Assembly (NCBI GenBank): GCA_016195405.1
Contig: JACPZP010000068.1
Location: forward strand, 1 to 52,176
Length of the DNA: 52,176 nt
From: Planctomycetota bacterium
GTDB lineage: Bacteria > Planctomycetota > Planctomycetia > Gemmatales > Gemmataceae
Direction of reading: 5' to 3'
The notes beneath the pieces were generated by a model. It did not search any database. It had not been told where the DNA came from and saw nothing but the letters and a program-made list of their open reading frames with translations. The position numbers and the translations under genes were made by a program. Of this stretch, positions 43,601 to 51,765 are shown piece by piece (positions within the stretch are counted from its first letter, which is position 1; the number at the start of each line of letters is the position of its first letter).

Positions 43601-43663
43601 GAGCGGTTTCAAAAGGGGTCAGGACCTTTGAGTTTAGAGGTGCCGACCCTTTTGAAACCGCTC
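43601..43663. repeat. GAGCGGTTTC palindrome upstream of tssF copy 2
   Basis: Arms at 43601-43620 (GAGCGGTTTCAAAAGGGGTC) and 43645-43663 pair perfectly except for one extra G; the loop is 24 bases. The AAAAGGGGTC core resembles REP-type elements known elsewhere. It lies between the divergent tssF copy 2 and barrel gene B. Confidence 0.85.
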
Positions 43664-43795
43664 ACTATCTGGAAAAGCTTGCCCATTTCTCCGTGCGGAT
43701 TGAGACCGGATTGATGAATTTGCTGTTATCTTCATTGTCCTGGGTCGATGAAGATGAAACCAGGACGGCAATCATGCCCTGTCACGGAGGAAACC

Positions 43796-44893
43796 ATGGG
43801 CTTTCAGCTCAAGATGAGCCGTGTGATCCAGTTGGCGTTCGCGGGATTAGTTCTATTCACCGTCGGGGCGCCGACGGCCCACGCGCAGTTGCGTCTGTTC
43901 GGCCTGCCGCGCTGCGACCGTGATCCCTATCCGCAACCGTGCATGCCGTCCACCCTCATGCCTTCCAAGCCGTTGACCCCGGATGGCAAGACGCCCGACG
44001 TGCCGGCAGTGACCGAGCCTTCGCTGGCGCCGGTCACGACGGCTGCATTGGGTGACAACGCGATGTCATTCGGTCCGGGCTACCTGGACAACGCCATACC
44101 ATTCACGCATTTCCGCCTGCGCTTCGACGCCGCCTATCGCGACAACCGTCCCGACCGCGCCGAGTATTTCTACCCGAAGTGCGGCTGCTTCGGCGGCAAC
44201 GCTCACGGACCGCCCCTTTCCGAATCTTCCGTTGACTATCAGGATATCTCCGCCTACTTCGAATACGCCGTCAACAATCGATTCTCGGTGTTCGCCGAGG
44301 TCCCCGTTCGCTTCTTGAACCCGGACAACAACGACAACACCGCCGGCATGGCGGATATGAACCTCGGATTCAAGTATGCCTTTGTCGCCAACGAGCGGCG
44401 TTTCGTGACCTTCCAGGGCCGCATCTTCCTGCCGACCGGCGACGGGGATCGCGGATTGGGCAATGACCACGTGAGCCTGGAGCCGTCGCTCCTCTACAAC
44501 GAGAACGTGACGGATCGGCTGACCGTATATGCCCAACTCGGCGATTGGATCCCGGTTGGCGGCAGCGAGTTCGCCGGCAACATCCTGCGCTACGGCGTGG
44601 GCGCCAGTTACGCCGTTGTGGACAGTGGCCGATTCCGCGCCGCTCCGGTGGTGGAATTGTTGGGCTGGACGGTGCTGGGCGGCCGGGAATCCGTGTTCCC
44701 CACGAACGCGATTCTCAATGCCTCCGGCGACACGATCATCAACGCGAAGATCGGCGTCCGCTTTGGCTTCGCACCCGACGGAAACACGGGACTTTTCAGC
44801 AACTCCGATATCTACATCGGCTACGGCCGGGCCCTTACGGGCGAGGTGTGGTACAAGGACATCTTGCGTCTGGAATACCGCCTGCGATTCTAA
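43796..44893 (+). CDS. Outer-membrane beta-barrel protein (copy B)
   Basis: A 365-aa protein with a signal peptide (LAFAGLVLFTVGAPTAHA, cleavage near residue 30) and a Pro-rich segment parallel to copy A (PKLT-like SKPLTPDGKTPDV, then TEPSLAPVTTAALGD). A barrel made of alternating strands follows, e.g. FSVFAEVPVRFL, MNLGFKYAFVANERRFVTFQ and a last strand LRLEYRLRF. The barrel resembles the phenol-degradation MetA/outer-membrane transporter-like families. GGAGG is 5 bases before ATG 43796. An intrinsic terminator follows at 44942. It alternates with tssF copy 2, tssK copy 2 and barrel copy A. Confidence 0.82.
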   Translation: MGFQLKMSRVIQLAFAGLVLFTVGAPTAHAQLRLFGLPRCDRDPYPQPCMPSTLMPSKPLTPDGKTPDVPAVTEPSLAPVTTAALGDNAMSFGPGYLDNAIPFTHFRLRFDAAYRDNRPDRAEYFYPKCGCFGGNAHGPPLSESSVDYQDISAYFEYAVNNRFSVFAEVPVRFLNPDNNDNTAGMADMNLGFKYAFVANERRFVTFQGRIFLPTGDGDRGLGNDHVSLEPSLLYNENVTDRLTVYAQLGDWIPVGGSEFAGNILRYGVGASYAVVDSGRFRAAPVVELLGWTVLGGRESVFPTNAILNASGDTIINAKIGVRFGFAPDGNTGLFSNSDIYIGYGRALTGEVWYKDILRLEYRLRF

Positions 44894-44941
44894 GCGAAGA
44901 AGGTTAGACCACGGATTGCACGGATGACACGGATAAGAAAA

Positions 44942-44979
44942 GGCGGAGCGCATCACTTGGTGCACTCCGCCCTTTTTTT
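44942..44979 (+). terminator. Rho-independent terminator after barrel gene B
   Basis: An 11-bp stem (GGCGGAGCGCA / TGCACTCCGCC, one G-T pair) with an 8-base loop, followed by CTTTTTTTG. It lies 48 bases after the stop codon; an A-rich stretch upstream could make it bidirectional. Confidence 0.82.
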
Positions 44980-45331
44980 GCGTTCAGAGGGAAGCTCAAG
45001 TCAGGGCAAGCAAACTTCGCGCGGATTGCTTCAGCGATTGCTTCATCGCCGCTGAAGCAATACTTCGGCCAGAAAGGCATACCAGAAAACGAGATACGAA
45101 AATGATTTCAGCGTGGCGCTGGGACAGATGCAATCGGGGGCCTCGATGAAACCATCCGGCATGTCGGTGAATGAATGTGGCAGGTCGGTAAATGAATCCT
45201 GGCGGGTTCCGCCCGAGCGCCAAGGTGGCGCTCCTCAGCGCCAAGCAGTTTGGCGGCGAGCTCGCTGGCGTAATCGCTTAGTATTCTGGTAGTTATGGCG
45301 AAAACCCGAGCTCAGCGCCACAGTTCCACAC
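44980..45331. other. Repeat-bearing gap without a gene
   Basis: There is no ORF I can support here. The gap contains an inverted repeat with 12-bp perfect arms (ATTGCTTCAGCG at 45025-45036 and its complement at 45050-45061). It also has a short direct repeat GTCGGT(G/A)AATGAAT at 45163-45176 and 45184-45197, and a small palindrome GAGCGCC-aaggt-GGCGCTC at 45215-45233. Confidence 0.6.
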
Positions 45332-46003
45332 TCATATACCCCCACGCCCACCACCCGTCGCGTGTTCCTGAAATGCCAGCCAGCGCTCGCGAATCTTGTG
45401 CTTGATGATCTCCAGAGGCGCCTGGAAGACATCGGCGCCGATCACCCAGTCGCATCCCTGGAATTTGCCACGGATTCTTGCCCGAGCGAGCAGATCCGCG
45501 CGCTCCGTCGAGTTAAGTGCGGCATCGTCACGAATGGCGTCGTGGAAGCGAATGCCGAGAAACCGGACCTCCCCCATGGTGCTCACGGCCCGTTCGCGCA
45601 TGGTTCCCACCGCGCCCATCGTGAAAAAGTCCGTAACGCCTGGCACGGGTTGAACCGTTTCGGGCGCCACCGTAACGGTTTTCTCGAACACCTTGATCTC
45701 AGCAATCGTCGAATAAGGGATTTCCTTGCTCACCTTGCCCGAGGCTTCCACGACGGCAAACCGGTCCTTGCCGATGCGAAGCTGCTTCCTGCCGAACAGA
45801 AACCGCCGGCAGCCGACCCCGAGAACTACCAGCGCCAAGCAGACGCCGACTAAGAGCGGAACACTGCGCAGCGCAGGAAATCGAGTCGCCATAGCGCCCA
45901 TGATGACGATGGCCACCACGATTACGACGCCCAGAAGAGCGAATCCGAGAGTGAACGACTCGGCGCTCCAAATCACCTCGTTCTCTTCTGCTTGATTCTG
46001 CAT
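45332..46003 (-). CDS. Two-helix membrane protein, possibly PH-like
   Basis: A 223-aa protein with two membrane helices (about residues 17-38 and 48-66). A basic strand-rich segment follows (FLFGRKQLRIGKDRFAVVEA, then EIPYSTIAEIKVFE) that looks like the bacterial PH-domain (bPH) layout, where two helices precede the fold. The C-terminal half is charged and ends Gly-rich (GGGRGGI). The family call is tentative. ATG 46003 is chosen because sequence upstream of it is not protein-like. It is divergent from the methyltransferase gene and has no T6SS motif. Confidence 0.6.
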   Translation of the reverse strand: MQNQAEENEVIWSAESFTLGFALLGVVIVVAIVIMGAMATRFPALRSVPLLVGVCLALVVLGVGCRRFLFGRKQLRIGKDRFAVVEASGKVSKEIPYSTIAEIKVFEKTVTVAPETVQPVPGVTDFFTMGAVGTMRERAVSTMGEVRFLGIRFHDAIRDDAALNSTERADLLARARIRGKFQGCDWVIGADVFQAPLEIIKHKIRERWLAFQEHATGGGRGGI

Positions 46004-46046
46004 TCGAATTCCACCCGAAGCTTTCGGTCGTCTCAAGAATCCTAAA

Positions 46047-46070
46047 GCGGGGACCAGTCCCCGCACTCCA
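46047..46070. repeat. Short palindrome of the TGGAGTGCGG class
   Basis: GCGGGGAC-ca-GTCCCCGC followed by ACTCCA. It matches one arm of the palindrome at 35775-35804. Confidence 0.7.
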
Positions 46071-46278
46071 TATGTTCGAATCTAGCATGCGGGCGCGGTG
46101 TGTGGACCTGGGCGGCCTATTCGCGGATGGATCGAGCGACCCAAATCTGCATACAGGTACTTGCCAGATTGCATGGCCTAATGTACACTGATCCGAAATT
46201 CGTGATGTTTCGGATTGAGGCTTGGAAGTCGCGGACAACAAGGGCCAGCCGGTTTTCTCGATGCGAAGGACGCGCCGC

Positions 46279-47286
46279 ATGAACAACAATCGACAGTTGC
46301 TGGAAAGCCTGCGATTTGATTATGAGGCCAGCCGCATCGGGAACTCGTTGGCGATTCACGCTAATTGCTTTGAGTGGCTTGCTCGCCTCCCCGAGGACTG
46401 CTTGCACGCGATCGTTACCGACCCGCCATATGGAGTGAAAGAGTACGACGTCAATCAGCTCGCGAAGCGGGCCAACGGCAACGGTGGAATTTGGCGGATT
46501 CCGCCGTCATTCGATGGCCATGTCCGCTCGCCGCTTCCGCGATTCACTGCGCTCGACCACGACGAGCGCCGCCGGCTCTACAACTTCTTTGTGACATGGG
46601 CTAAACTTGTTCGCCGCGCATTACTGCCGGGGGGGCACGTCTTCATTGCCACCAATGCCTTCATCGCCCAGTTGCTTTATGACGCCCTCGTGGACGGCGG
46701 CTTGGAGTTTCGCGGGCAAGTCATTCGGTTGGTCCGGACCTTGCGCGGCGGCGACCGTCCGAAAAACGCGGAGGAAGAATTTCCCGGCGTGTCGTCAATG
46801 CCGCGCGGCTGCTACGAACCGTGGGGGATATTCCGCAAAAGCTTGCCGACCAAGATGACGGTGGGAGAGTGTTTGCGCCGGTACGCGACTGGTGGGCTGC
46901 GCCGAACACAAGACGACAAGCCATTCGCCGACTTAATACCGAGCGAACGAACTCCGAAAAAAGAACGGTTAATTGCGACTCACCCAAGTCTCAAGCCGCA
47001 AGATTTCTTGCGTAAACTGGTCTACGCTTCGCTTCCCCTGGGCAAAGGGACCGTTCTTGATCCGTTCATGGGTTCGGGGTCAACGGTTGCCGCTGCGGAG
47101 GCGCTCGAAATTTCATGCATCGGCGTCGAACGTCACCGGGAGTATTTTGAAATCAGCCTGAAGGCGATACCAAAGCTCGCGGCTATTGTCGTTCCGCAAG
47201 CCGGTGCACTACTGCCCACATGCGGAGCAAGTTCGGATGAAACTTGGGGATTGCTGCGCCGACGAAGTAACCCACAATGCTGCTAA
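46279..47286 (+). CDS. Site-specific DNA methyltransferase
   Basis: A 335-aa amino-methyltransferase of the type that modifies N6-adenine or N4-cytosine. The catalytic motif DPPYG lies at residues 48-52, and the SAM-binding motif DPFMGSGST near residues 261-269. Motif IV before motif I is the beta-class order. A target-recognition region lies between them. GAAGGA precedes ATG 46279, which is preferred over ATG 46261. It is alone on this strand, with a DUF262/NTase-like pair convergent to it. Whether it protects DNA from a nuclease in this island or is an orphan enzyme is open. Confidence 0.9.
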   Translation: MNNNRQLLESLRFDYEASRIGNSLAIHANCFEWLARLPEDCLHAIVTDPPYGVKEYDVNQLAKRANGNGGIWRIPPSFDGHVRSPLPRFTALDHDERRRLYNFFVTWAKLVRRALLPGGHVFIATNAFIAQLLYDALVDGGLEFRGQVIRLVRTLRGGDRPKNAEEEFPGVSSMPRGCYEPWGIFRKSLPTKMTVGECLRRYATGGLRRTQDDKPFADLIPSERTPKKERLIATHPSLKPQDFLRKLVYASLPLGKGTVLDPFMGSGSTVAAAEALEISCIGVERHREYFEISLKAIPKLAAIVVPQAGALLPTCGASSDETWGLLRRRSNPQCC

Positions 47287-47466
47287 AATCTGCGGGCATG
47301 AGGATCGATTCCAGGCCTCGCGTGCAGTGCCTGGTTAACAAACTCCAGGAAGGACGTGAAACTCGCTATCGCTTTGCTTGCATGTTGCGAAACAGGTTGA
47401 TTCGGGACTTCTGCCGGAATATCGAAAGCCTGCGGCGCCTGCGGCAGGAATGCCGGAGTTCAGTCG

Positions 47467-48552
47467 CTACTTGCCACGCTTCGCAGCAAAACAGCCTTCG
47501 ATGGTCTTGATGAGAGCGGATTGTCGGTCAAAACGTCTGCTCTTATCATTGGCACCACGCTCCATTGCTTGCACATAGGTCCTCACTTCATCGGACACTT
47601 TCGCCTTTTCGTCAGACTTGAGCAGTTCAATGTCGTCTGCAAAATCGACTAATGCCGTTCTGAGAGATTTCAGCCTGTTTTCCACAAACGAATGCGTTCT
47701 CAAAAGAGTGCCTATGGCGATAAAAAGCGTGTAGAAATCTGTCTTGTTGCTCCATCGACGATCCTTGATATCAGGGAGAACGGCCTGGAGGAGTTTTAGA
47801 GTGCTATCGAAGAGTTTGGCCACAGATTTCTGGCTCGGAAACTCGTCCTCGTAGTCCTCGTACTGAGCGTAGTAGTCGTTTATGATCTCCGCAGCACCGC
47901 CTTGAGGGCCATGCAGGAGTCCGATGAAAAGTTCGCTGACAAACTCCAAATCGCCCATGCGACGGATCGCTTCAGCCGTCACGATTCGATTCTCGGCCCA
48001 GTATTCGTTGTCAGCATACGCGGTAATCATTTGGATAAAGGGACCTTGGTAAATGGCATTCCGGAGTTCTTGAGGCTTGAGGGGCGTCAGATACTTATTC
48101 AGGCGCGCAAAAAGATCACGGATTTCCGCATCGTCGCTTGTGTCCAAATAGCGCACCGCAAGACGGTGCCCAAAGAATGTTCTCTTCTCTGCTGCGGTTA
48201 GGTCAGAGAATCTCTTATTCGCCCACGGCGAGTTCGCATCCAGCTTGCCCAAAGGGAAGCTGTTGTATTCCAGTTCTTCCGATTCCGTTTCGGCACCTAG
48301 AAACTGAAGAATCGAGCGCATGCGTTGCTGGCCATCCACGATGGCGAATGTCGTCTTGCCGTCGGCTTCGACGATCTGTTGGACGTAAATCTCTGGGATG
48401 GGTAGCCCCATCAAGATCGATTCGATCAGATAGCACTTCTGACGCTCCTTCCATACGGGCTTTCGCTGGTAAGGAGGCTTGATCGTAAGAGATCCGTCGA
48501 TGTAGCGTTCTCGGAACCAGCTTATTGGCAATTCGCTCGAGTTGTACTTCAT
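47467..48552 (-). CDS. DUF262 (DGQQR) domain protein
   Basis: A 361-aa protein with the DUF262 signature: PPYQRKPVW (from residue 26), LIESILMGLPIPEIYV and VDGQQRMRSILQFL (DGQQR at 73-77). These motifs are the ParB-like NTPase core seen in GmrS/SspE-type anti-phage proteins. The C-terminal half is helical; no HNH (DUF1524) nuclease domain is present, so any cutting would need a partner. The ATG overlaps the stop of the upstream NTase-like gene as ATGA. GC is visibly lower than in the T6SS genes (25 of 60 bases in 47641-47700). Confidence 0.88.
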   Translation of the reverse strand: MKYNSSELPISWFRERYIDGSLTIKPPYQRKPVWKERQKCYLIESILMGLPIPEIYVQQIVEADGKTTFAIVDGQQRMRSILQFLGAETESEELEYNSFPLGKLDANSPWANKRFSDLTAAEKRTFFGHRLAVRYLDTSDDAEIRDLFARLNKYLTPLKPQELRNAIYQGPFIQMITAYADNEYWAENRIVTAEAIRRMGDLEFVSELFIGLLHGPQGGAAEIINDYYAQYEDYEDEFPSQKSVAKLFDSTLKLLQAVLPDIKDRRWSNKTDFYTLFIAIGTLLRTHSFVENRLKSLRTALVDFADDIELLKSDEKAKVSDEVRTYVQAMERGANDKSRRFDRQSALIKTIEGCFAAKRGK

Positions 48553-49196
48553 GATTTTCTCCCAAGTCCTTCTTTGACCTGCCGCAGGCTGTCCACGTGG
48601 TAAATGATCGCGTGATCCCACGTCCGGTACAGCCAACCACTAATATCTAGCTTCTCAAGACCGCGCACTTGAGATAACGAACGAAATGCGTCAAACCATT
48701 GTGATCGAATATCTCGCATCGGACGAAGCAAATACAGTGAACGTAACCCTCGATTATCAGCCACAAGGTCGTCCCGCGCTAGGGCTCCCCACCAAAGGTG
48801 CTTTTGCATCGCCGCGACCCATCGCTTTTCATCGCCATTCATATTCCGTGTGTGGACGAAATAATGCCACTCCAAAACCGAATACCAGATAGCATCGAAC
48901 AGTCCTTCAGCAACCATTAGGACATCGACGTCCGAGCGAGTTGCAGAATATTGATTCGGAAAGCTGTCCGGTGCAAGGCTATATCCGCTTTTGCCGCTTC
49001 CTATCACGATAATGTCCTGGACCGGTATTCCGAGTCGCACAGCAAGATGAGTTCGCATCCTGTCGTAAGCGGGTGGATCACCTTCAAAGACAAAGGGCAA
49101 ACCTGGGAAAACTACGCCAGTCACTAGCTTTTCCAGCTCGCTGTCTCGGGTCGATTGCAGCAACTCGGTAAACGCTTTGACTGTAGGGAACGTCAT
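48549..49196 (-). CDS. Nucleotidyltransferase-like protein coupled to DUF262
   Basis: A 215-aa protein with a possible Pol-beta-type nucleotidyltransferase motif: VIGSGKSGYSL (about residues 64-74), then SDVDVLMV (about 88-95), i.e. GSGxxG...SDxDxL. The rest is helical and aromatic-rich (AIWYSVLEWHYFVHTRN, QKHLWWGALARDD). The pattern is suggestive but short. It is the first gene of a two-gene unit with DUF262 (4-base overlap), and GGAG precedes the ATG. A role as a nucleotide-modifying partner is inferred. Confidence 0.6.
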   Translation of the reverse strand: MTFPTVKAFTELLQSTRDSELEKLVTGVVFPGLPFVFEGDPPAYDRMRTHLAVRLGIPVQDIIVIGSGKSGYSLAPDSFPNQYSATRSDVDVLMVAEGLFDAIWYSVLEWHYFVHTRNMNGDEKRWVAAMQKHLWWGALARDDLVADNRGLRSLYLLRPMRDIRSQWFDAFRSLSQVRGLEKLDISGWLYRTWDHAIIYHVDSLRQVKEGLGRKS

Positions 49197-49342
49197 TGCG
49201 ACTCCACGCGGTCACCGACGATCGAGGCAGCGCGCGTCTCAGTCGCCACGTCTTGAAAAGCCGCCTCCGTAAGCTAAATATACAAGCCGGTGGTTGAGTT
49301 GCGACACCGCCGCGTGCGACCCACGAGCAAAGGTGCAAGTAA

Positions 49343-49867
49343 ATGCCAGAACTCGCAGAAAAGCCTCGCTTCACCCGGTTTCCGGTTGTCTCCTTAGCGG
49401 CCGAGTATTTGGTGATGGGGCACCTGATGCGCCGCAACGTGCTGGCATACAAGGCGCCGCCCAACAACGAAGGCTATGACCTGATCTGCATCCATCCCAA
49501 TCCGAAAAAGAAGGTCCATCCGATCCGCGTCCAAGTGAAAAGCCGCATGGCCACCGACTGCGATCGCGGGTTTCCGGTGAGCGCGAAAACGTTCAAGTCG
49601 TTCGACTACTTGGTCATTGCATTTCTCAACGTGGGCTTCTACTTCGACAAAGCGAAACGCAATGCATGCCGCACCGGCGCAAGTGAGCCGGAGTTTTACA
49701 CGTTCCCTCGCGCTTTCATCAGAAAACATCATGATACCTCGAGTTCCTGGGAGAAAGTGATCACTCGTGGCCTAAGGATTGAAGAATACAAGAACGGCGA
49801 CGGTTTTGAGCAAATTGCCCGTGCTCTCCATGTTCCTTATCCGGAAAAAAAGATTCACACGACTTGA
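49343..49867 (+). CDS. PD-(D/E)XK-like nuclease fold protein
   Basis: A 174-aa protein with the layout of small PD-(D/E)XK proteins: helix Glu21 (LAAEYLVMGHLM), GYDLICIHP (Asp46), then IRVQVKSR (Gln64-Val-Lys66). This matches the E...D...QxK active-site order of the PDDEXK_5/DUF4365-like group. A C-terminal helix-rich part follows. It is divergent from the NTase/DUF262 pair with 146 bases between starts. Whether it is an active endonuclease is not shown. The family call rests on three motif residues. Confidence 0.6.
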   Translation: MPELAEKPRFTRFPVVSLAAEYLVMGHLMRRNVLAYKAPPNNEGYDLICIHPNPKKKVHPIRVQVKSRMATDCDRGFPVSAKTFKSFDYLVIAFLNVGFYFDKAKRNACRTGASEPEFYTFPRAFIRKHHDTSSSWEKVITRGLRIEEYKNGDGFEQIARALHVPYPEKKIHTT

Positions 49868-49998
49868 GCGAAGGGGATCGGAGTTGAAAAATCTGCACGA
49901 TGCGTACCGAGCCATGTGGGCTTGAGCATTCATGCGGCGAGGCTTTGAGGAGCAGGCAGTGACGCACAGATCCTGAACCCTATTCCCTGGAGAGTCCC

Positions 49999-51765
49999 AT
50001 GCATCGCCTTACGCTTCTGATGGTGGTATCTTTTGTTGCGGCCGAGCAGACAGCAAAGGCGGATGAGATGGCCGGCCGCATCAAGAGTGTCGCCTCCAAG
50101 CATGTCGTCGTGACCGACTCCCAAAACAGGGACAAGAGTTTTCAACTCACGCCGGCCACCAAAGTTATTCTGCCGCACAAGTTGGGGACCGCCAAGGACT
50201 TGAAAGTGGATTACCGAGTTCTTGTGCACTACGAGACCCAAGAGGGGGTCGCCGTTGCTAAGGAGATCGAGGTTGAGGGCATAAAGCTCAACGTAGTTCG
50301 CATTGATCCGAAAGCGAATCGGATCATTCTAAGAGACAAAACAGGAAAGGATGTCTCCGTTCCGCTGCAGCCGGGCGCCATGGTGAAGATAGACGGCGCG
50401 GAAAAAAGGTTGGCCGATCTGCGGCCAGGAGACAAGGCAAGTATTTTCTACGAAGAGCATGAAAAGGAAAAGGTGGCCGTGCACATCGAGGCCAAGGCCG
50501 AAAAGGCCATGATGCACGGAGTGCCTGAGGAGCAGAGAATCACGCCGGTGGAAGACGAAAGGTTCCTTCGAGTCAAGGTTTTTTACGGGACCGATCGGAA
50601 TCCCGTCGATGCCTCGCACCCCGAAAAACCCCGGGCCAAGCACGGAGGCCTATCGAATTTGTTCTTTTGGGGACTGCTCACAGGGCTTGGGCTCGCGGCT
50701 CTTTCCTGGCTGACAGTTTTGTTTTTCTCTTGGAAAGTCGGGACACAGGGACGTACCATTGGCATCACGATCGCGGCTGTGTTTGGCGTTCTCATGATCC
50801 TAAATCAGCGCCTCTCACCCGACTCAGCAAAGCTTCTCCGTACGGGGCTGTGGTTCGGAAGCGATCGCGACGACCTGTCGTTTGGCGTATGCGAAGTGAC
50901 CATTCCCAAGTCACACAAGCACGCGGAACTGGAATCTCCGCATATCATCCGTTTGGAGTTTCACGAGGATCCTGCCAAGCACGTCATGTTGCAGAAAGTG
51001 GAAAGCCTGGCCCAGGATGCCTTTTTCGCACAACTGAGCGACACGGTGAATGCATCGAGCAAGAAAGACGCATTCGTGTTTGTGCATGGCTTCAACGTGT
51101 CCTTTGAGGATGCCGCCCGGCGCACCGCTCAGCTCGCGTACGATTTGAAGTTTGAAGGCGCTCCAGTTTTTTTTAGCTGGCCTTCACAAGGATTGTTCCT
51201 GGAGTACACCGTGGATGAGGCCAACGCGGAATGGACGATACCTCACCTCAAGGCGTTCCTCAAGAGCGTGGCGACAAGGTCGGGGGCACAGATTATTCAT
51301 CTGATCGCTCACAGCATGGGGAACCGCGCCTTGACCCGAGCGCTGCAAGGACTTATGGCGGAAGAAGCCAAAAACCCGCCCCGATTTAGCGAGGTGATTC
51401 TCGCGGCGCCAGACATCGACGCTGATGTGTTTAAGACCCAAATCTTTCCGGGAATTAGCAGTGCCGCTCAGCGGCTAACGCTCTATGCTTCGTCCCGCGA
51501 TCGTGCTCTTCAATTGTCCAAGCAAGTACACGGGTATCCCCGGGCCGGAGAAAGCGGCGACGATATCGTAGTCATGCTCAAGATGGACACGATCGACGTC
51601 TCCAACGTCGATACGAGCCTGATAGGGCATTCCTATTACGGGGATAACAATTCGTTTCTTGCCGATGCTTTTTACTTGATTCATGGGGGACTCCCGCCGG
51701 AAAGACGGGAACGCCTTCGCTCTGTCCCTCTAGGAAGTTTGAAGTATTGGATGTTCGCGCCCTAA
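49999..51765 (+). CDS. DUF900 alpha/beta hydrolase with inserted membrane helices
   Basis: A 588-aa protein. A signal peptide (about 1-20) leads into two strand-rich repeats (about 25-95 and 96-165). The DUF900 start VFYGTDRNPV (194-203) is followed by an insertion with two membrane helices (about 221-246 and 252-269). The rest of the domain then resumes: GSDRDDLSFGVCEVTIP, FVFVHGFNVSF and FFSWPSQG. The nucleophile motif is AHSMGN (Ser439), with probable Asp472 in APDID and His544 in GHSYYGD. It is a predicted serine hydrolase; the substrate is unknown. GGAGAG precedes the ATG. It is downstream of the PDDEXK gene by 131 bases. Confidence 0.85.
   Translation: MHRLTLLMVVSFVAAEQTAKADEMAGRIKSVASKHVVVTDSQNRDKSFQLTPATKVILPHKLGTAKDLKVDYRVLVHYETQEGVAVAKEIEVEGIKLNVVRIDPKANRIILRDKTGKDVSVPLQPGAMVKIDGAEKRLADLRPGDKASIFYEEHEKEKVAVHIEAKAEKAMMHGVPEEQRITPVEDERFLRVKVFYGTDRNPVDASHPEKPRAKHGGLSNLFFWGLLTGLGLAALSWLTVLFFSWKVGTQGRTIGITIAAVFGVLMILNQRLSPDSAKLLRTGLWFGSDRDDLSFGVCEVTIPKSHKHAELESPHIIRLEFHEDPAKHVMLQKVESLAQDAFFAQLSDTVNASSKKDAFVFVHGFNVSFEDAARRTAQLAYDLKFEGAPVFFSWPSQGLFLEYTVDEANAEWTIPHLKAFLKSVATRSGAQIIHLIAHSMGNRALTRALQGLMAEEAKNPPRFSEVILAAPDIDADVFKTQIFPGISSAAQRLTLYASSRDRALQLSKQVHGYPRAGESGDDIVVMLKMDTIDVSNVDTSLIGHSYYGDNNSFLADAFYLIHGGLPPERRERLRSVPLGSLKYWMFAP

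Noticed and set aside
47277..47510. 77-codon plus-strand ORF after the methyltransferase
   Set aside because: It overlaps the ends of two real genes; its sequence is not protein-like and has no RBS.
49999..51765. T6SS lipase effector
   Set aside because: It has a Sec signal peptide and membrane helices, and no VgrG or immunity gene is nearby.
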